From assembly GCF_052324685.1 (NCBI RefSeq), contig NC_135212.1, positions 49,114,898-49,178,897 on the forward strand: DNA of 64,000 nucleotides. Direction: 5' to 3'. The notes beneath the pieces are model-generated. The model had not been told where the DNA came from and did not search any database. It was given only the letters and a program-made list of their open reading frames with translations. Made by a program: the position numbers and the translations under genes. Position 1 is the stretch's first letter, and every line of letters begins with the position of its first letter. The stretch comes from Brachyhypopomus gauderio (Eukaryota > Chordata > Actinopteri > Gymnotiformes > Hypopomidae). Shown in pieces: positions 10,890 through 24,932 of this stretch.

Positions 10890-13130
10890 ACTCTGGTGCC
10901 AGGCACTCAATGAGCAGACTCCTGTTTTGTGTGAAAGAGCCTGAGAGAGTCTGTACTTGGAGACACGGCACGGAGGTTACAGTTTAAGATCTCCTTGAGT
11001 GGACCCTTAGCCAAGGTCAGATGCTGTCTGCTACTGATTGCAGACCAGTTTGCCAGTCTTTAGAGATTCTCTTATAATAGTTTTAGGAAAGGTGGAGCAA
11101 TATGAGCACAAAAGGGCATTTGTTCAAGCAGCAGAGGAGAAGATAATCATAGTCAACACAGGCTCTTTTGGCTGGCCTTATAAACAAGAAGTATGGTACT
11201 GTTGGGGGTGTTCCAAAGAAAAAGTTTACACAGTTCTGTCAAGGAAAAGGATTGAAAATGAAGTTACGGTTAGTTTTAGTAATTCTGTGCCTTCAATTTA
11301 TATTTGAATTATTCTCATTCACATTTGAATTATTTACATTTATGTTAATTCTTTGCAGCTTTAATTTAGCAGCCTTGTTATTTCACCAGACCCCGAGGTC
11401 TGAGAACTGCAGAAGAAAATGCTGGCGCATTGCAATTACTGGTTTTATAAAGTCGTTCTCCCATTGAGAATAAAATGGTAAAGACTGGTCGTGCAATACT
11501 GTGCCATATAGCGAATGGAAGGTTTTGAGTCGCTCCATAATTTCGTCTAGAATAACCTTGACTCAAGACGTCAAGGTCAAACGCAAATTTTAAGTTTTTT
11601 TTTTGTCTGTCGATTATTTTCACATCACAGGTTGATGTCTCTGTAAACCTTTGAAACATAGTATTCCTAGTTGCTGCTACTGCCGCGTGGATAATGTGCA
11701 TTTGGGTTAAAATCACGTTTCCTATTAGCGGACCGGCGGAGTAGATTACCTCCGCAAACGATGCGCTTGGTTTAAGGCGTGAGTGTAAAACAATGGCAGC
11801 ATATCAGCGGTACAGTAACACCATCGTTCATTTCTCGTTCCGCTTTTTTTTGCAGCAGGGCGTATTCACGTCTCATCCGAATACGAAGGGGCAAAATTTC
11901 GCACAGCGATCCATTTCCTCTCTTTGTAAACCATTTCCCGTCGTGATCTTTGAATCGTTGTGCATAATTTTAAGTATTTCACGTTGTGGGTATGATTTTT
12001 ACGCTTTTAATCACAAGTAATGGTGATATTTTGCCAGTTCTTCTTTATTACCATATAAGGACGGGTAGCGCTATCGCGGGCTCGTCTCGCCATAGGTCGG
12101 CTGTTGCCGCCTCGAGCTCCACGTTAACCCTTCAGTGGCTCAATTTTATTCGTTGGCCGCTGTCGTGAAACCAATTAATCATTCCCTAAATATATTGTAC
12201 ACATAATAATGAATAGCAAAAGCTGTAGTCGTATTATGAGCACGTCAATGTCACATAACTAAACATAACAGCTGCGATTTGGTGTTCGTTTTGTGGAGTA
12301 TCGCGGATGGGTTTTTTTTTTTTTATCGCGGTGTCAAGTCGTTGTATGAAAATGTAGTATTTCTGGGCTGTAATGGCAGTTTAATTAATCGTCAAGTGTT
12401 AAGTCAGCAGTGTTGAGAAGTATTGTGGTATTAAAATTGTTTTTAAGAGACTCCGGAGGGAATGGAATACAGCATAGGAATTATTTGACCTACATTTCTC
12501 TGGTAGCCTGTAGCTTACTAATAATGGGATTTTGTCATGCAAAAATATATTTAGAGCTCATTTTATGGAAGAAATTATATGACAGTATACAATGGATATA
12601 GCTCATTACTTCGTATAAGTCTAAGTAGTTTGAATGATAATTGTCAGTATTAGGCCTAACAGAATTACTAATGCCACGCGCAAATTGAGAAAACTTAATT
12701 TCACGAAGCTTTCTTGCATTTTGTATTCACCATAGCCTGCACTATACACGAATGCACAAGTCATAAATGAACTGCATTTACATATGTGTTACACTATGAC
12801 AGCTACCGTAAATAGGTTGCAAAATGAACTTATTATCCGAAGCATGACTTGGCAAATAGGTTTTTGGTAGTCTAATGTCGAATACATCAACTTGTCTGCA
12901 CCGCATTCTGAATAACATCTTCACACCCCCCATTTGACCTTCACCGATAGACTTAACACTTAAGTTTATTTGACCACTAATTATTCATATTTCGAGATTA
13001 GAATGGGACGGAGAAAGAGCGGAATGAAGCAGGATTGTACTGTGTCCATTTATGCAACCGATTCTGCATCTACAATCAACCGTGCAGAGTGATTGCAATA
13101 TTTGGAGTGTATTGTAACTACAATATTTGC
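10890..13130. other. Intergenic, upstream flank of cbx4
   Basis: Unique AT-rich DNA with short T runs (11596, 12310) and no supported exon. A few CpG-containing patches (about 11730-11900 and 12060-12130) could belong to the distal cbx4 regulatory region. Nothing more specific is visible. Confidence 0.35.
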
Positions 13131-13139
13131 CACCCAGTC

Positions 13140-13433
13140 CTACAGCAGGTTCTCTGTGGGATTAGTGAACCAACCCCCTCCCGCATGACGTCACCAGCCT
13201 GCCTATTGCGTGAACTCTCCTGTAGCAACAGCACTGAGTGTATTTCACTGCTTATCGCTAACGAGGAACGAAATACGAACGGGGTTCAGCGGGAGAGAGA
13301 AACAGGGCGGGGGGAACGATTCAATCTAAGCCACGGTAGCTCCAAAAACTCGCACGAATACGTTTACGAAGCGAAAGCATCAACGGATAGACGCGTAAAT
13401 CGCTCCGCTCGCCTCAAACGCCTTGGAGCGAAA
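13140..13433 (+). promoter_or_regulatory. cbx4 promoter / 5' UTR CpG-rich region
   Basis: CpG content rises sharply just before the cbx4 start codon. A full consensus CRE, TGACGTCA, lies at 13186-13193, about 240 bases before the ATG. The cbx4 frame stays open upstream for well over 100 codons with no in-frame stop until about 13035. The start is still placed at 13434, because the family protein begins a few residues before VGEHVFAVE. I saw no TATA box. The transcription start is not determined. Confidence 0.55.
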
Positions 13434-16400
13434 ATGGATGTACCTGCCGTGGGGGAGCATGTGTTTGCGGTGGAGGGCATCGAGAAGAAGCGCATCAGGA
13501 AGGTGAAACCACCGCCAACTACAGTTATTGTTGATAATGTCGTAGGGCATTTCGGTTGTGCCATTGTTTGTTTGTTTGTTTGTGCTTAACCCGAAACTCA
13601 TCACGAATCTTGCACGTTGCAGGGAAGAGTCGAGTATCTGGTCAAGTGGAGAGGATGGTCCCCAAAGTAAGGCATCGTTTTATATCGTTTTATACCAGCA
13701 CCGACTGTGTTTCTGAACTCTTGTTATTTTGTAAATGTAATGGCACACAGTGTGGGGCGCAGGAGGAGGTGGTGGAGAGGTGTGTGTTTCACATGTAGCC
13801 ACGGATTCCATCACTAATTTATGCCAGCGAGAGGGGGGGAGCGATCTGCCATGTTATCCGATTTTAATTATTTCTGCATAGCTGGCGGATCCACTTGAAA
13901 GTACAGTGATGTTAAAATGGCCACCGCGTAGCCTCCTTTTGTTGACTACACGAAATGCTGTTAACAAGAGGTCCGTTTTGCACAGATTCCCCTCGTGGGT
14001 CCTCATGACAAAGTTTTTGCATGTATTTCTATTCTTCATTTTGAATAGGCTAAACGTTACAGAGTAGTCCTGCGTAGCTCATACGTTTCATTTGCGAATC
14101 GCAGTTTGTTACCATGCTTATTTGAGTCAAAGTAGGGGCGTTAAAGGCACATTTTATGATTTTGTCTTAACCTATTTACAGATACAACACATGGGAACCG
14201 GAGGAGAACATTCTCGACCCACGTCTTCTCGTCGCTTTCCAGAACAGGTGAGAGTGAAGACGAATAGCTGAACTTGAAGTAATGCCCTTATATGGTCATG
14301 GGAGGAGGGGCGGGGCCCCTGCACAGTCACCGCTTGTCTCGCGGTGAAGCCCAAGATTGATTGCAGCCCCTTCAGCAAGGCCTAACGACTACAAAGGCCG
14401 TCTTTGATGGTTGCTGTCTAACAGTTTTACAGTGTGTGTATATAATACACCAAAACAGTCCGTTTACAATACTGTTCAAAGTTATACGAAACAGACGATC
14501 AATGCAGAATAAAAAAAAATCTATGTAAAGAGTGGACGTTCACGCACAATGAAAAAAAAACCATGCATTATGTAAAAGCTGCACTCTGCGTTATGTCAGT
14601 ACCATTCATGCTATGTGCATTTCTGAACTGAAGACCAAAGGGAAAAAAACGATAGAGAAATATGATGCAGCACCTGTTATCTATTCATCTGTCAGCAAAA
14701 CAACTTTGGGACACTTAAACATTTTGACTGACGGCAAACTTAGTGAAACTGCTCATTTTAAAAGGGTTTGACTCCTGATCAGAAGAAATGTCTCCTTAAC
14801 AGAAGAAGTATGCAAGGAAACAGGAGAACCTGTCAGCAAGGCTCCCGGCCCCTTCAATACTCTTCATATTGACTTAGCATACTGATTTTTTTGTTGGATG
14901 AGTGCCAGGCAGTGAGAGGAGCTGCTTCTATTCTGGTATTCCAACAAGCAGTTAGACCACTCATGTGCTGATTTTTGCATAAACACGTATGGGCAAAAGA
15001 ACGTTGCAATTGGGGGGGGGGGGGGTATTAGTGGTGTAGGTGCCATTAAATTCTGTGTGACAGAGCAGTGCCTTTGCTTTGCGTGCTTGGCTACTGACAA
15101 ACCATTTTATTTATCATGTGAGTGGAATTTGCATTAATTAAGGGAACATCAGTCAGTGTGAACATCACTCATCACCTTAGCAGGAATTTATTTAGCCATT
15201 TATCAGATATAAGCAGCAAGCAGACCTTTCTTAATGTCTCTGGACAAAGCAGATTGGAGCATGTAAAGGATACATGTGCTGCTTTGTTCTTGTTTAAATG
15301 CCATTGTGCATACATAAAGAATAGAGGTTGATAAGTTGGCCTTTTCGTGTCACATGGGCCTTGGTATTTTGTAGCTACATGGCAAAGCAAGGATTTTAGG
15401 AATTTGGCCTTGAGTGAATCTTATTTACATCTCTTGTTTTAGCAAGGTAGTCTAATTACAACATTGTCTTATTATTTTAATCAGCTGTCCAAGCATTGTG
15501 TCAAGGTTGCACTCAGGGTGAATTATATAGTTGAGAAGTAAGGCCTTCTCCTGAATGTGCTTGAACACTTACCCTTCTGAAACTACGTGAGCACAATCTT
15601 CAAGTAAATACCATTGTTTGGTTTTCTAAAGGAAACAACTATTGTGCACTACCATTGCTTGTCTTCAAAAATTAAGGTGTTTGTTTTGTCTGCTTGGTTT
15701 CAGAGAGAGACAGGAACAACAAATTGGATACCGCAAAAGGGGACCTAAACCCAAACACCTCCTAATCCAGGTAAACACAGCCCCAGCTGATCTATATTAT
15801 AGTGTTACCACTGTTCTGAGGAAGTCACATTAGTATCTATAGCCACACGTTCCTTTTAAGACATGACTGTGTTTAAGGAGGTGTGTTCTTCTTATTGTGA
15901 GGTTATGATTTTATGGTATTGTGTTAATATGCAGGAGTAATTCTGTATGCAATATGTTCCTTTCTATATGATCTCTTCTAATGTTATAAGCTGCTAGGAG
16001 ACAAAATATGTTTAATTGTGTCTTAGATACATAGTGTACAACTGACTCTTAGAAGGATCCAATGTCATAAGTGTCAGAACGTGCAGATACGCATGGATAA
16101 ATAGCCAATTCAATCACTTCCTAGTTCCTTTGTGATGTGATGTTTGGTCTCTTTTTCTCAGCTACCTGCATTTGCACGGCGATCTAGCATCCTTGCTGGT
16201 CTTCAGGAGACATCGCTGGATGAGGAGAACCATCTCAAAGTGGATTCACTTCAAATGCACCGCCCCCATCCTCAGCATTACCAGCTTAACAGCAAGAAAC
16301 ATCACCAGTACCAGCCCTGCAGCAAGGACATATCAGCAGAACCACACATCAATGGCAAGAAGAAGTACTTTTACCAGCTAAACAGTAAAAAGCATCATCA

Positions 16401-17493
16401 CTATCAGCCAGACCCCAAAATGTATGACCAGCAATCCACAAAGCCTAAAGAGGTCAAAGGTCACGACTTGTCCATTAAAGGGTGGAACCTCCCTACGGAC
16501 CTGCAGCAGAACAGGGAGCAGGATAAGGATCCTGACTGCTTAAATAAAGTGAAGGAGCTGGCCACAGAGCGTAAACTGCCTGCTACTGCTAATAAAGAGG
16601 ATCAAACGGTGAAGACGAGCTCTAAAGAACCCAGTGGAATCAGCAGCAAGATGAAGATAATCAGGAACAAAAACAAAAATGGCCGGATTGTCATTGTGAT
16701 GAGCAAATACATGGATAACGGGGTCCAGCCATCCAAAGTGAAAAGTGTGGATTCTTCCACAGTGGAGAAACCACAGCAAACTGAGGAAATTATAAATGGC
16801 AGCACCGACAATCTTCTACCAGTGACATCAAGCCAGGAGAACGGACTTTTGGAAGACCATGGTGTCAGTAGTGCCTCTGCTCTCGGTGAATGTGTTCACA
16901 AAGTGCCCCACAAAAAGTTTGAGCTCTCAAAAACGAAACCTGATATTGAGGTGGAACACAAAACGGAGCATGCAGTGGATAAGTTTGGTTTGGCAGACGA
17001 TCGGCCTCTGCAGCTGACCACCAAACCCGGTTCTTCACCAGTTTCGGCTCAGACAGACATGGCTTCCCAGAGGAACTCTCCAACACACCAGCACAGCCAC
17101 CGTAAGCGCAACCTATCTGACCCTAATGAGAGCAACAGCGATTGTAAGAGGTTCTTCAGCTCCAGGAGTATCAGTGCTCCAAACCCAGTCCTTTCATCGC
17201 CTGAGAGGGAACCCATAGACCTTCATTACTCTGGCCGTAACACCACCAGAGCTTACAGCTGTGAGTGTACTGATGCCATTCCTGAAGAACCTATAGATTT
17301 GAGCTGTGGAAGGACTAGGCTACAAACAGAAGACCCCACAGAGTCCCATGTGACCATGGAGGACGTACCGCAGACTTCAGAGAAGCTTGAAGAGCCAGTT
17401 AGTTGTTTTAATCCGTTTGTTGGTAACATTATCATTACGGATGTCACAACAAATTGTCTCACAGTGACGTTTAAGGAATATGTCTCAATTTAA
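13434..17493 (+). CDS. cbx4: Chromobox protein 4 (Polycomb CBX4), five exons
   Basis: Chromodomain subunit of canonical PRC1 that reads H3K27me3 in the nucleus; in mammals CBX4 is also a SUMO E3 ligase. Exons 13434-13502, 13623-13666, 14182-14247, 15704-15770 and 16162-17493 join in frame to 525 aa, all with GT-AG boundaries. Residues 8-62 form the chromodomain, with cage aromatics F11, W32 and W35. An AT-hook-like KRGPKP follows near residue 75. His/Tyr-rich YQLNSKKHH-type repeats lie near 110-155, and the CBX4 block KMKIIRNKNK...IVIVMSKYM at about 245-268. Two CtBP-type motifs, PIDLH (about 432) and PIDLS (about 459), come next. The C-terminal repressor box (IIITDVTTNCLTVTFKEY) ends the protein. 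The domain order and C-terminus separate it from CBX2/6/7/8. Which teleost copy (a or b) it is cannot be told. Confidence 0.96.
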
Positions 17494-19560
17494 TGACCAC
17501 TGATTTGATACACTGAGGACAACTGATCCATGGATTTGTATAGGTGTAATTATTATGAGAATTCTGTACATGTGTAACTAATAACCTTTTTGCAGTGTAG
17601 TTTTTATTTAATTGGGGATATTTGAAGGCCTGTACATGCACATTGCTTGTTTTGGAGAAAATACACTGAGGTTAAGAGTTCGCTATAGTGTCACAGAAAA
17701 AGCACTTAAAAAGCTGAGCTACTTCACTCAATGGGCATGACGGTAACATAGACATGTGTACTTCATGCTGAGAACCAACACTATTGTAATCATCTCTTTT
17801 AACCACCTTGCTTTCTTCAGTGCTTTCTTACCGTTTACAATATTGCACCTTCCGTGCAAATGTGGTTGTCATTTTAATGAGTTTAATCTGAATTGACCTT
17901 AATGTCAAATGGGTTTTCAGTTAATCAAAGGGCATGTTGCCTTGCACTTCTAAGTAATTGATTCCAATATCAAAGTCTTATAGCATATGTTTGCAGGGTG
18001 TGTTAGCCTTTAGGTCTTTTGTGCAATGTTGAAGTAGGGGTGGGTGATTGAACATTTTTACAATGTAATAATGCTTATATTAATACAAAACAATGCACAT
18101 AATGTACCAGGATATTTGATTTTGTTGAGGTTTGCTAACAAGCTAAAACAGTGAAGTCAAAGAAAACCTAAATACTGGGAGGACATTAACATTTTATTCC
18201 ACCTTTTGCCAAAATGCTGTTGATGAGAGCAGAAAAAATAATCGGCTGACATCATATTAACTACAGATTAACTACAGATTAACTTCTCATTTCAGTTTTA
18301 ATTTGTAAGTGTGACAACACTGGTTGTTGTTTACAGACTCTTTATGCCTGGTGTAAAATGTATGAAACCTACAGTTTGGTCAGTGTACCAACAATATCCT
18401 TGATATGCTCAGAAATGTGTATTGGAATGTGATTCATTGTGATAACAATAGCATTGTAATATTACCCACCCCTAAAATGAAGAAAGCTCAGTCAGACTCA
18501 CCTCAGTGTGGACGGTTATCTTCACCTAAACATTAAATATGTAAGCTGCACTTTGTCATTGTTTAAGATGATTTGTCTCTTAGAAATGAAGAAAGCCTGT
18601 ATTACACTGATTAAGAGAGTGAATTTTCCATTTTATACTATTGTGATTTTCAATGCTGATTGTTGCGTATAGCTACCATAACATGTCTCTGGAATATCAT
18701 GACATATTTGTCATGAAATGTAAATTAACCTAAAGGTCTTCATGTTTATTCACATTTAACCTGCTTATTGTCATGCAACTTTTTTTTTTAACCAGAGGTT
18801 GACTTTAACGAGACATAATAGCAAGGTATGACCGGTCAGATTATTTTATAACGCATAACCCTGTAGCACAGGCAATTGTACAACTGCTGCTAAAGTGTAT
18901 TAGTTAAAGTAATTTTTCATGAGAAAATGCTGAATATACTGTAGTCTACATTAGAGACAAAATTTGCCTTAAATGAACATGAGATACAGAATACACAGTG
19001 ATTTTGTATGGTACCAATATTTTTCAAAGCTTACTGTAGCGATACAATCTTTATCAGTACCTTAGCCAGTGAGCACATGTGGCAGGTGACAGAAGTGATG
19101 ACAGTACTGGTCCTGTCCTTAAGTAGAACTGACCAGTCCCAGTCTATGTAGCCACCCATCATGTCTGGCTAGACTGCTGAAAGCACAATACTAGTCATCT
19201 GTTTGAAAATAAGCATTTTTGACCAAACCAAAAATAACAAACAAACAAGATCCTAACTTTTCCATGTAGTACATGGAGTCAACTTCAGTGATATTAAGAC
19301 GGAGGTGTGGTTAGCTCATTTCATTTGTGCAGTCCCGGTTTGCTCACCCTACACCATGTGCCTGGGGTCCTTGTGAAGATGTACTGAACTACACTGCTGC
19401 TCTCTACACACACGTCTTCATATCTGTTGTTCATTTCAGAACTCGACCCCAAATGCACACAGTACTGAAACTCAGTAAAAGTCATCTTTGATAAAGGAAT
19501 AAAGGCATCGAAGTAAAGGGTTGTGTTGCAGAGCATTTCTGTGTGGTCATTTATTTTTTA
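17494..19560 (+). other. Probable cbx4 3' UTR and flank
   Basis: AT-rich DNA without coding potential follows the cbx4 stop. Poly(A) signal hexamers AATAAA are at 19498-19503 and 19800-19805, about 2.0 and 2.3 kb after the stop. A 3' UTR of about 2 kb is plausible for this gene but is inferred from these signals only. Confidence 0.4.
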
Positions 19561-22500
19561 AAGATGTTTGTAAGTCCTAGTCCATTACTTGCATGTAGTT
19601 ATCTGCACTGAGTAGTCCCAGAGACTGGAAGCGTGCTGTTATGTGTAATTTTGCCCACAAATTGTCCTACAAGTAACCTTCATGTTTTTAAATTGAAACA
19701 AAACATCTGTGTTTTGTTTCAAGTAATTTTCAGTGATATATTCAGAACAAACACAATCCAACTTTGCAGTAGTACAAACCAAAGTTATATAGAACACTTA
19801 ATAAAGGCTTGCTAGTCCTTGTCGTGTAAGCGTGACCCAGGGCCTAGTAAAGCCAAAGTCCATGGTGTCCTCTGAGGACACAGTGTCTCCTAAGAAGAAA
19901 CCTGGTGCTTGCGCTGCATGATTGCCTTAAATTATAAACCTAGAACAAACACTAAAGTCTGGATAGCAGGTTAAGATCATTTTGCAGTTCATTTGCAGTG
20001 ATTCATGGCTAGGAAAGAGCTGGTCCCTTTACAGCAAGAGTCTGTAATGTGATCTCTTCAGCAGCCACACTCTTCGTATGTCATCCACATGTGGTAATGG
20101 TAATGTACAGTCAAAACATGAGTAATTAATGTGTAATTACTGTGTAATGGTGAACATGTGTCCAAACACACGATGCCCGTGTGCCAGCACATGCAGGTCT
20201 AATAGGCACTTCAGTTTCATTGATATTCAGACCAGAACAGAGAACTCATAAAATGGTAGTCAATATTACCTACTGTCTTGCACTATATAATGTCACATTG
20301 AAACTTTTCAAGCTTTTGGAGCCTCTTGTCCTCTCACTGGTATATGTTAAAATGGCCTTTAAAAACATAGTGTAGTCGCAAGATACTGAATATTTTCAGT
20401 TGATAACTGTGACCTGTTGGCCACTCAAGAGATTTTCAAACTTGAGTGCAACATCATTTCTTTTTAGTCACCTTTACACAGACCCTGTAATGACATGAAA
20501 CTAAACATCACAGATGAGATTAATTTCAGAGAAAAGTTAAAATGCAAGGCTAACCTATTTAAAATACTTCGATCCGGATTTTGATGTAGTACACAGCTGC
20601 AGTTTGTGTACCATGAGTAATAGTTATTATTGTCCCCTTTCAGTAATATTTCAGATTTCAGTAATATGCCCTTTGAGTACTACACCATTACAGTAGTAGG
20701 TACATAATATTAAATCAGTATATAGGCTATCCATTAAAAAAAATCTCTCGGTTCAAAAAATACGCTTAGAGGTCGAGTTTTAACTCGTGATTCAATTCAG
20801 TAAAGGTTCACTTTTAAATCACTGACTGAAATAGATAGCATATATGTCGGTGTTAACGGGTAATAACCCTTTAAATCGGACCCACATCTATAATCGAGAA
20901 ACATTACATTTCCAGCTCAACAATTCCTATGCATCAGCTAATGAGAGTTCATTTCAAGTTGACGAAAGGCTTTTCTGGTAGGTTTTAGTCTTGGAATCGA
21001 ATCAATAAGGAGACGGATGTTAAATGATACGAATGGAATGAAAATTTTAATAAAACTTCCAATCTAATTACTCCGAAATTAATTTATGCAAATATATAAG
21101 TTGGGTATGATATTTAGACTACGCTGTAAGTATCAAGAATTGTTCATTTAATAAGAAATAACACCGTAAGCACTCAAAAACTGTACTGCATTGTCGTTGT
21201 ACGTCTACGTAATGAATACGACAGTGGAGTTTGACTTCTGCAGTCACGAAGTGGCAAAAACTACATTTGTGTTGCACTTGTTTGCAACAGTTGCGTCTAT
21301 ACGCAAAACCACATTCATTGGTTTGTCAACTACACCACGAAGGGAAAGTGTGGAAGTATTCTGGTCAGCATGTAGTCTGGTAAACACGTCTCAGCCAACT
21401 AGACTCGACACTTAAAAAAATCATATCAGTTTAAAACGGGACATTGTACGTGGCTATTCAAAAGTTACCTCCATTTCAGCGAGTCTCGCATTTCAATATC
21501 AGTTATTGATTTGCCGGTATCTCTTACACCTTTATGTATTTAACACGTTGCTTTTGACCTCCCAGTGTTAGACCCGCAATACCTTCACATTACTGTGTCT
21601 GGAAGAAACGTTAATCACGGCGACCATTTAGCGGCTGAAAAATGTTCCCGCAGCTGGAGAAAAGAAAATGGCTGTCGTGCAGTTATTCACATCACTGAAC
21701 ACAGGCTGTGGGAATAACACCGTGGTAATATCACTGTGGGAATAACACGATACACTGACGCCTTGGTACACGAAATTAACCTGAATACGCCGAAGACCGC
21801 AAACAGCACGTCTTCCGTGTACCGTCGAAAACTCGGCATATTTAATGACCAGAGGTTGTAGCCCATCACCCGCTCCGTGTGTGTGTGTGTGTGTAAGACG
21901 TTATATAAGACGCACATAAAGCACCCAGTAAACGAAGATGTGATCGTTATTTTACTGTGCGGTGTTTAATTCGTAGTGACCGTCACTATACCGGCGCTGT
22001 CATCCCGCTGTCATCCCGCAATCTCGTTCCGCACGTTCATTTGGTTTCCCACAAACTGCAAACATGACCAAAGGCAGCATGATATTGTACTTAGGGCATT
22101 TATTATTTCCTTATTTTACAGTTCAACAAAATATTATTCAGTTTTCAGTGACATTATTTGCGTTTAGAACATGTAGCCTAACAAAATTAGACCATTGAGT
22201 AGAATGAGCGAGAGAGATAGATAGAGAGAGAGAGAGAGAAAGAGGGAGGGGGAGAGAGAGAGAGAGAAACCTAAAGTAATAACGTGGTAACCTGTAATTT
22301 TGACAGGTGAGCAGGAGACCTATCACTGGTCTATTTCTGAACCCATCCATTTTTAAAACCGACATTAGGCGTTTCAGTTGTTTCCGAAACACTTTTGCTC
22401 CGTTGCTTAATATCTACATGTCAGAGTGGCCTTGTAGATCAATTAAAAGTCATCAAATGTGATGTTTACAGGTCGTGCAGCACTGTGCAGTAAAGCCGCG

Positions 22501-24600
22501 ACTGTCGCCATTGCAGCAATGCAGACACGCGCCGACCCACCGACTGCGTCACCAAACAGCCTTCGCATCGATCATTTAATCGCTGCTGCCTAAATCAGGG
22601 GAAATTATTTTAATTAAGAATGCAATAGCATTCGGTTTTTAGAATGTATTTTGTAGGTATTGGCCACTCGAATCTAGCAGAGATCGTTTTATTCTGTCTC
22701 TTTGTCCTATACGGCTCTTTGTCCTCCCATACGCAGCAGCTATCGCCCAAATCCAATAACTAATACAAAAATACGATGTCGTTTGCACATCAGTATCAAC
22801 GCACACATATCAAGCTCAAAAGCAGGAAAGACTATTTAATAAATATAGGCTACGTTGCTGTCTTTCCATTTAATACTTCTGCGATTCATTTATTGACATA
22901 TGATCCTACGATTATAATGATCTGTACTTGATATTCCGCAATTTTCATGACGGTTTATGGGATTTAGGTTATTTGTATTTTTAGTTGGTGTTGTTACCGT
23001 TTAGTTAAAATAATTATTTACACATTGTGTATGGTCTGGTTGTTAGGTTCAGCAGCTATATTATGGTGCATTAGACTAATATCGCTATGTAAGTTTTTGA
23101 TGCTTTGTCCTTGATGACCAGTTTACTGTTCAGGTGATTCTCCCTCTGCGTTTGTCCTACAATTACTTAAATTGTTATTAATTTACATTTGCTTATTATT
23201 ATTTTGTGAAATAGGTGAGTTTCGTTGTCAGTAGCCTTAATATGATGCTATTTAGTTAACATTGGAAATTGGTAGCAAAATAAAACGAATAAATAAACCT
23301 ACGTACCAATACGAATAGTCGAAATATGTGTAAACTAAATATCGAATCACACATACATAGGCTAGTTTACGGGTGTTTTGCTGATTAGAGTTGGCAGATT
23401 TAAAAAAGAATGTTTCGACGGCTGCTGTAATAATTGCTTGTCTAAATTAAAGTATAATTTAATTTGTAATACAATTCTTATTAAATGGTGCATACAAGAA
23501 TTCGTAATATTTGTTACCTTGTATAATTTTACCACTAATTTGAATGTTAAAAAACATCAAAAACGTTCAGTGTGAAAAAAACCTTATTGATATTTTTCAT
23601 GTTATCTTAACACACACACACGAGTCCAAAATTGTATTTCTTTCTATAATATCAAAAGGGACAAAAAACATTTGCTATTATAACAATACTGCAATTAGAC
23701 CTACTGCTTCAATTTTATTGTAAAAATAAGTACATCACAAATCGTAATTATCAACCCTATATTATTAATTCCAAATGCTAAAAGAAATTTATTAGTAGTA
23801 ATAAATTAGTATTACATTTATTATTACTAGCCTATTGATATTTTGTTGATTATGTATTACTCTTACTTATACTTATAATTATACCACCGCTTCATCGCTT
23901 CTTTTGGACACACACCGGCGTATCAGTACTCGATAATAGCTCTTCAAAATTGCTCTGGTTTTACCAGAGCTGAAAACGGTAAAGCTTGGCCATCTCAATT
24001 AGATATTGGCTACGACATTTAAGGCTGCTGTTTATTCTCTGTGCGGTAGCCTATACTAAATCTGCTTTAGTATTTGTTGTAGTTGTAGATAATATCGCAA
24101 TCTTAGTTTTGGGAACACCTTTTCCGTCCCAGGTGAGTCTATTCAAAGCTAGATGTTATGTTTATATCGGCTACTGTCGACACACACAAAAAACACAATT
24201 ATTTTATTGCAGATGAATACAATAGCAACAATAACAACTACTACTATTTTATTTTTTTGCTTGATAATTGGTTAATATTTGTTAAATATATGCATTGACT
24301 CATTTGGTCAAAACGCATCAGTGTAATCTCCAGATTTGCTATTGATACTTTGAAAAATCATCATGTTGCCAGATTAGAGCTACATTAAAATAGCGCCCTA
24401 ATACAATATGAATTTGACTCTTTATTGTTAATCTATATTCAAGCAGACTGGAACATTAAGGTGTGTGTCATTAAACGAAATAGTTATTTCAGATCGAGGT
24501 AAGGCCACTATTTCTGATACAGACTACGTGACATTTTTCCTTTTTCAGCATTGCAGTCTTCACATCCGACAAAACAAAGCCCAGCGGCATATAAAACTAC
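19560..24600. other. Intergenic between cbx4 and cbx8
   Basis: Mostly unique AT-rich DNA. It includes a (GA)n tract (22209-22268) and a moderately CpG-rich part at about 21600-22570. No exon, RNA gene or recognisable transposon was identified. In particular there is no additional chromodomain exon (cbx2) in this interval. Confidence 0.4.
22209..22268. repeat. (GA)n tract
   Basis: An imperfect GA/GATA purine run of about 60 bases. Confidence 0.9.
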
Positions 24601-24639
24601 GCTCGCCTGCTATGTTTCATTTAAAATATGAAAATATTT

Positions 24640-24932
24640 ATTTTGACGCACAACGCTTTGCACTCGACGCACTAGAACCGAATAGAAACGAAACAATTTC
24701 GCGGAACGACTCGCCGTCCTCAACCGAAACCTTCGTCACTTCCTCGAAAAGGACACCGTGACTCCTCCCCCTCCCGTGGCGACTAAAACGTTCACGGTAG
24801 CAACGACCCAACCAATGAACGCGGGTCAAGCGCGGTCCCGCCGACTCCGGGTCCCATGGCAACAGTTTAAGAACGTGGTGACGTCGCTCAGAGCGAGTAT
24901 TATGGGCTGTCTCGGAGAGGCCGGGGCGGAAC
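24640..24932 (+). promoter_or_regulatory. cbx8 promoter / 5' UTR CpG-rich region
   Basis: CpG-dense DNA directly upstream of the cbx8 ATG. It contains a CCAAT-type box (ACCAATGAAC near 24810), an RFX X-box-like CCATGGCAAC (about 24853-24862) and a GTGACGTC CRE-like half site (near 24878). CpG density continues through exon 1 and intron 1 to about 25300, as expected of a CpG-island promoter. The start site is not defined. Confidence 0.5.

Noticed and set aside
13035-13433. In-frame extension of cbx4 upstream of the chosen ATG
   Set aside because: The family protein starts next to VGEHVFAVE. The upstream residues resemble nothing known and the region is the CpG-rich promoter/5' UTR.
16540-17462. 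Minus-strand frames opposite cbx4 exon 5
   Set aside because: Shadows of the real coding exon without family resemblance.
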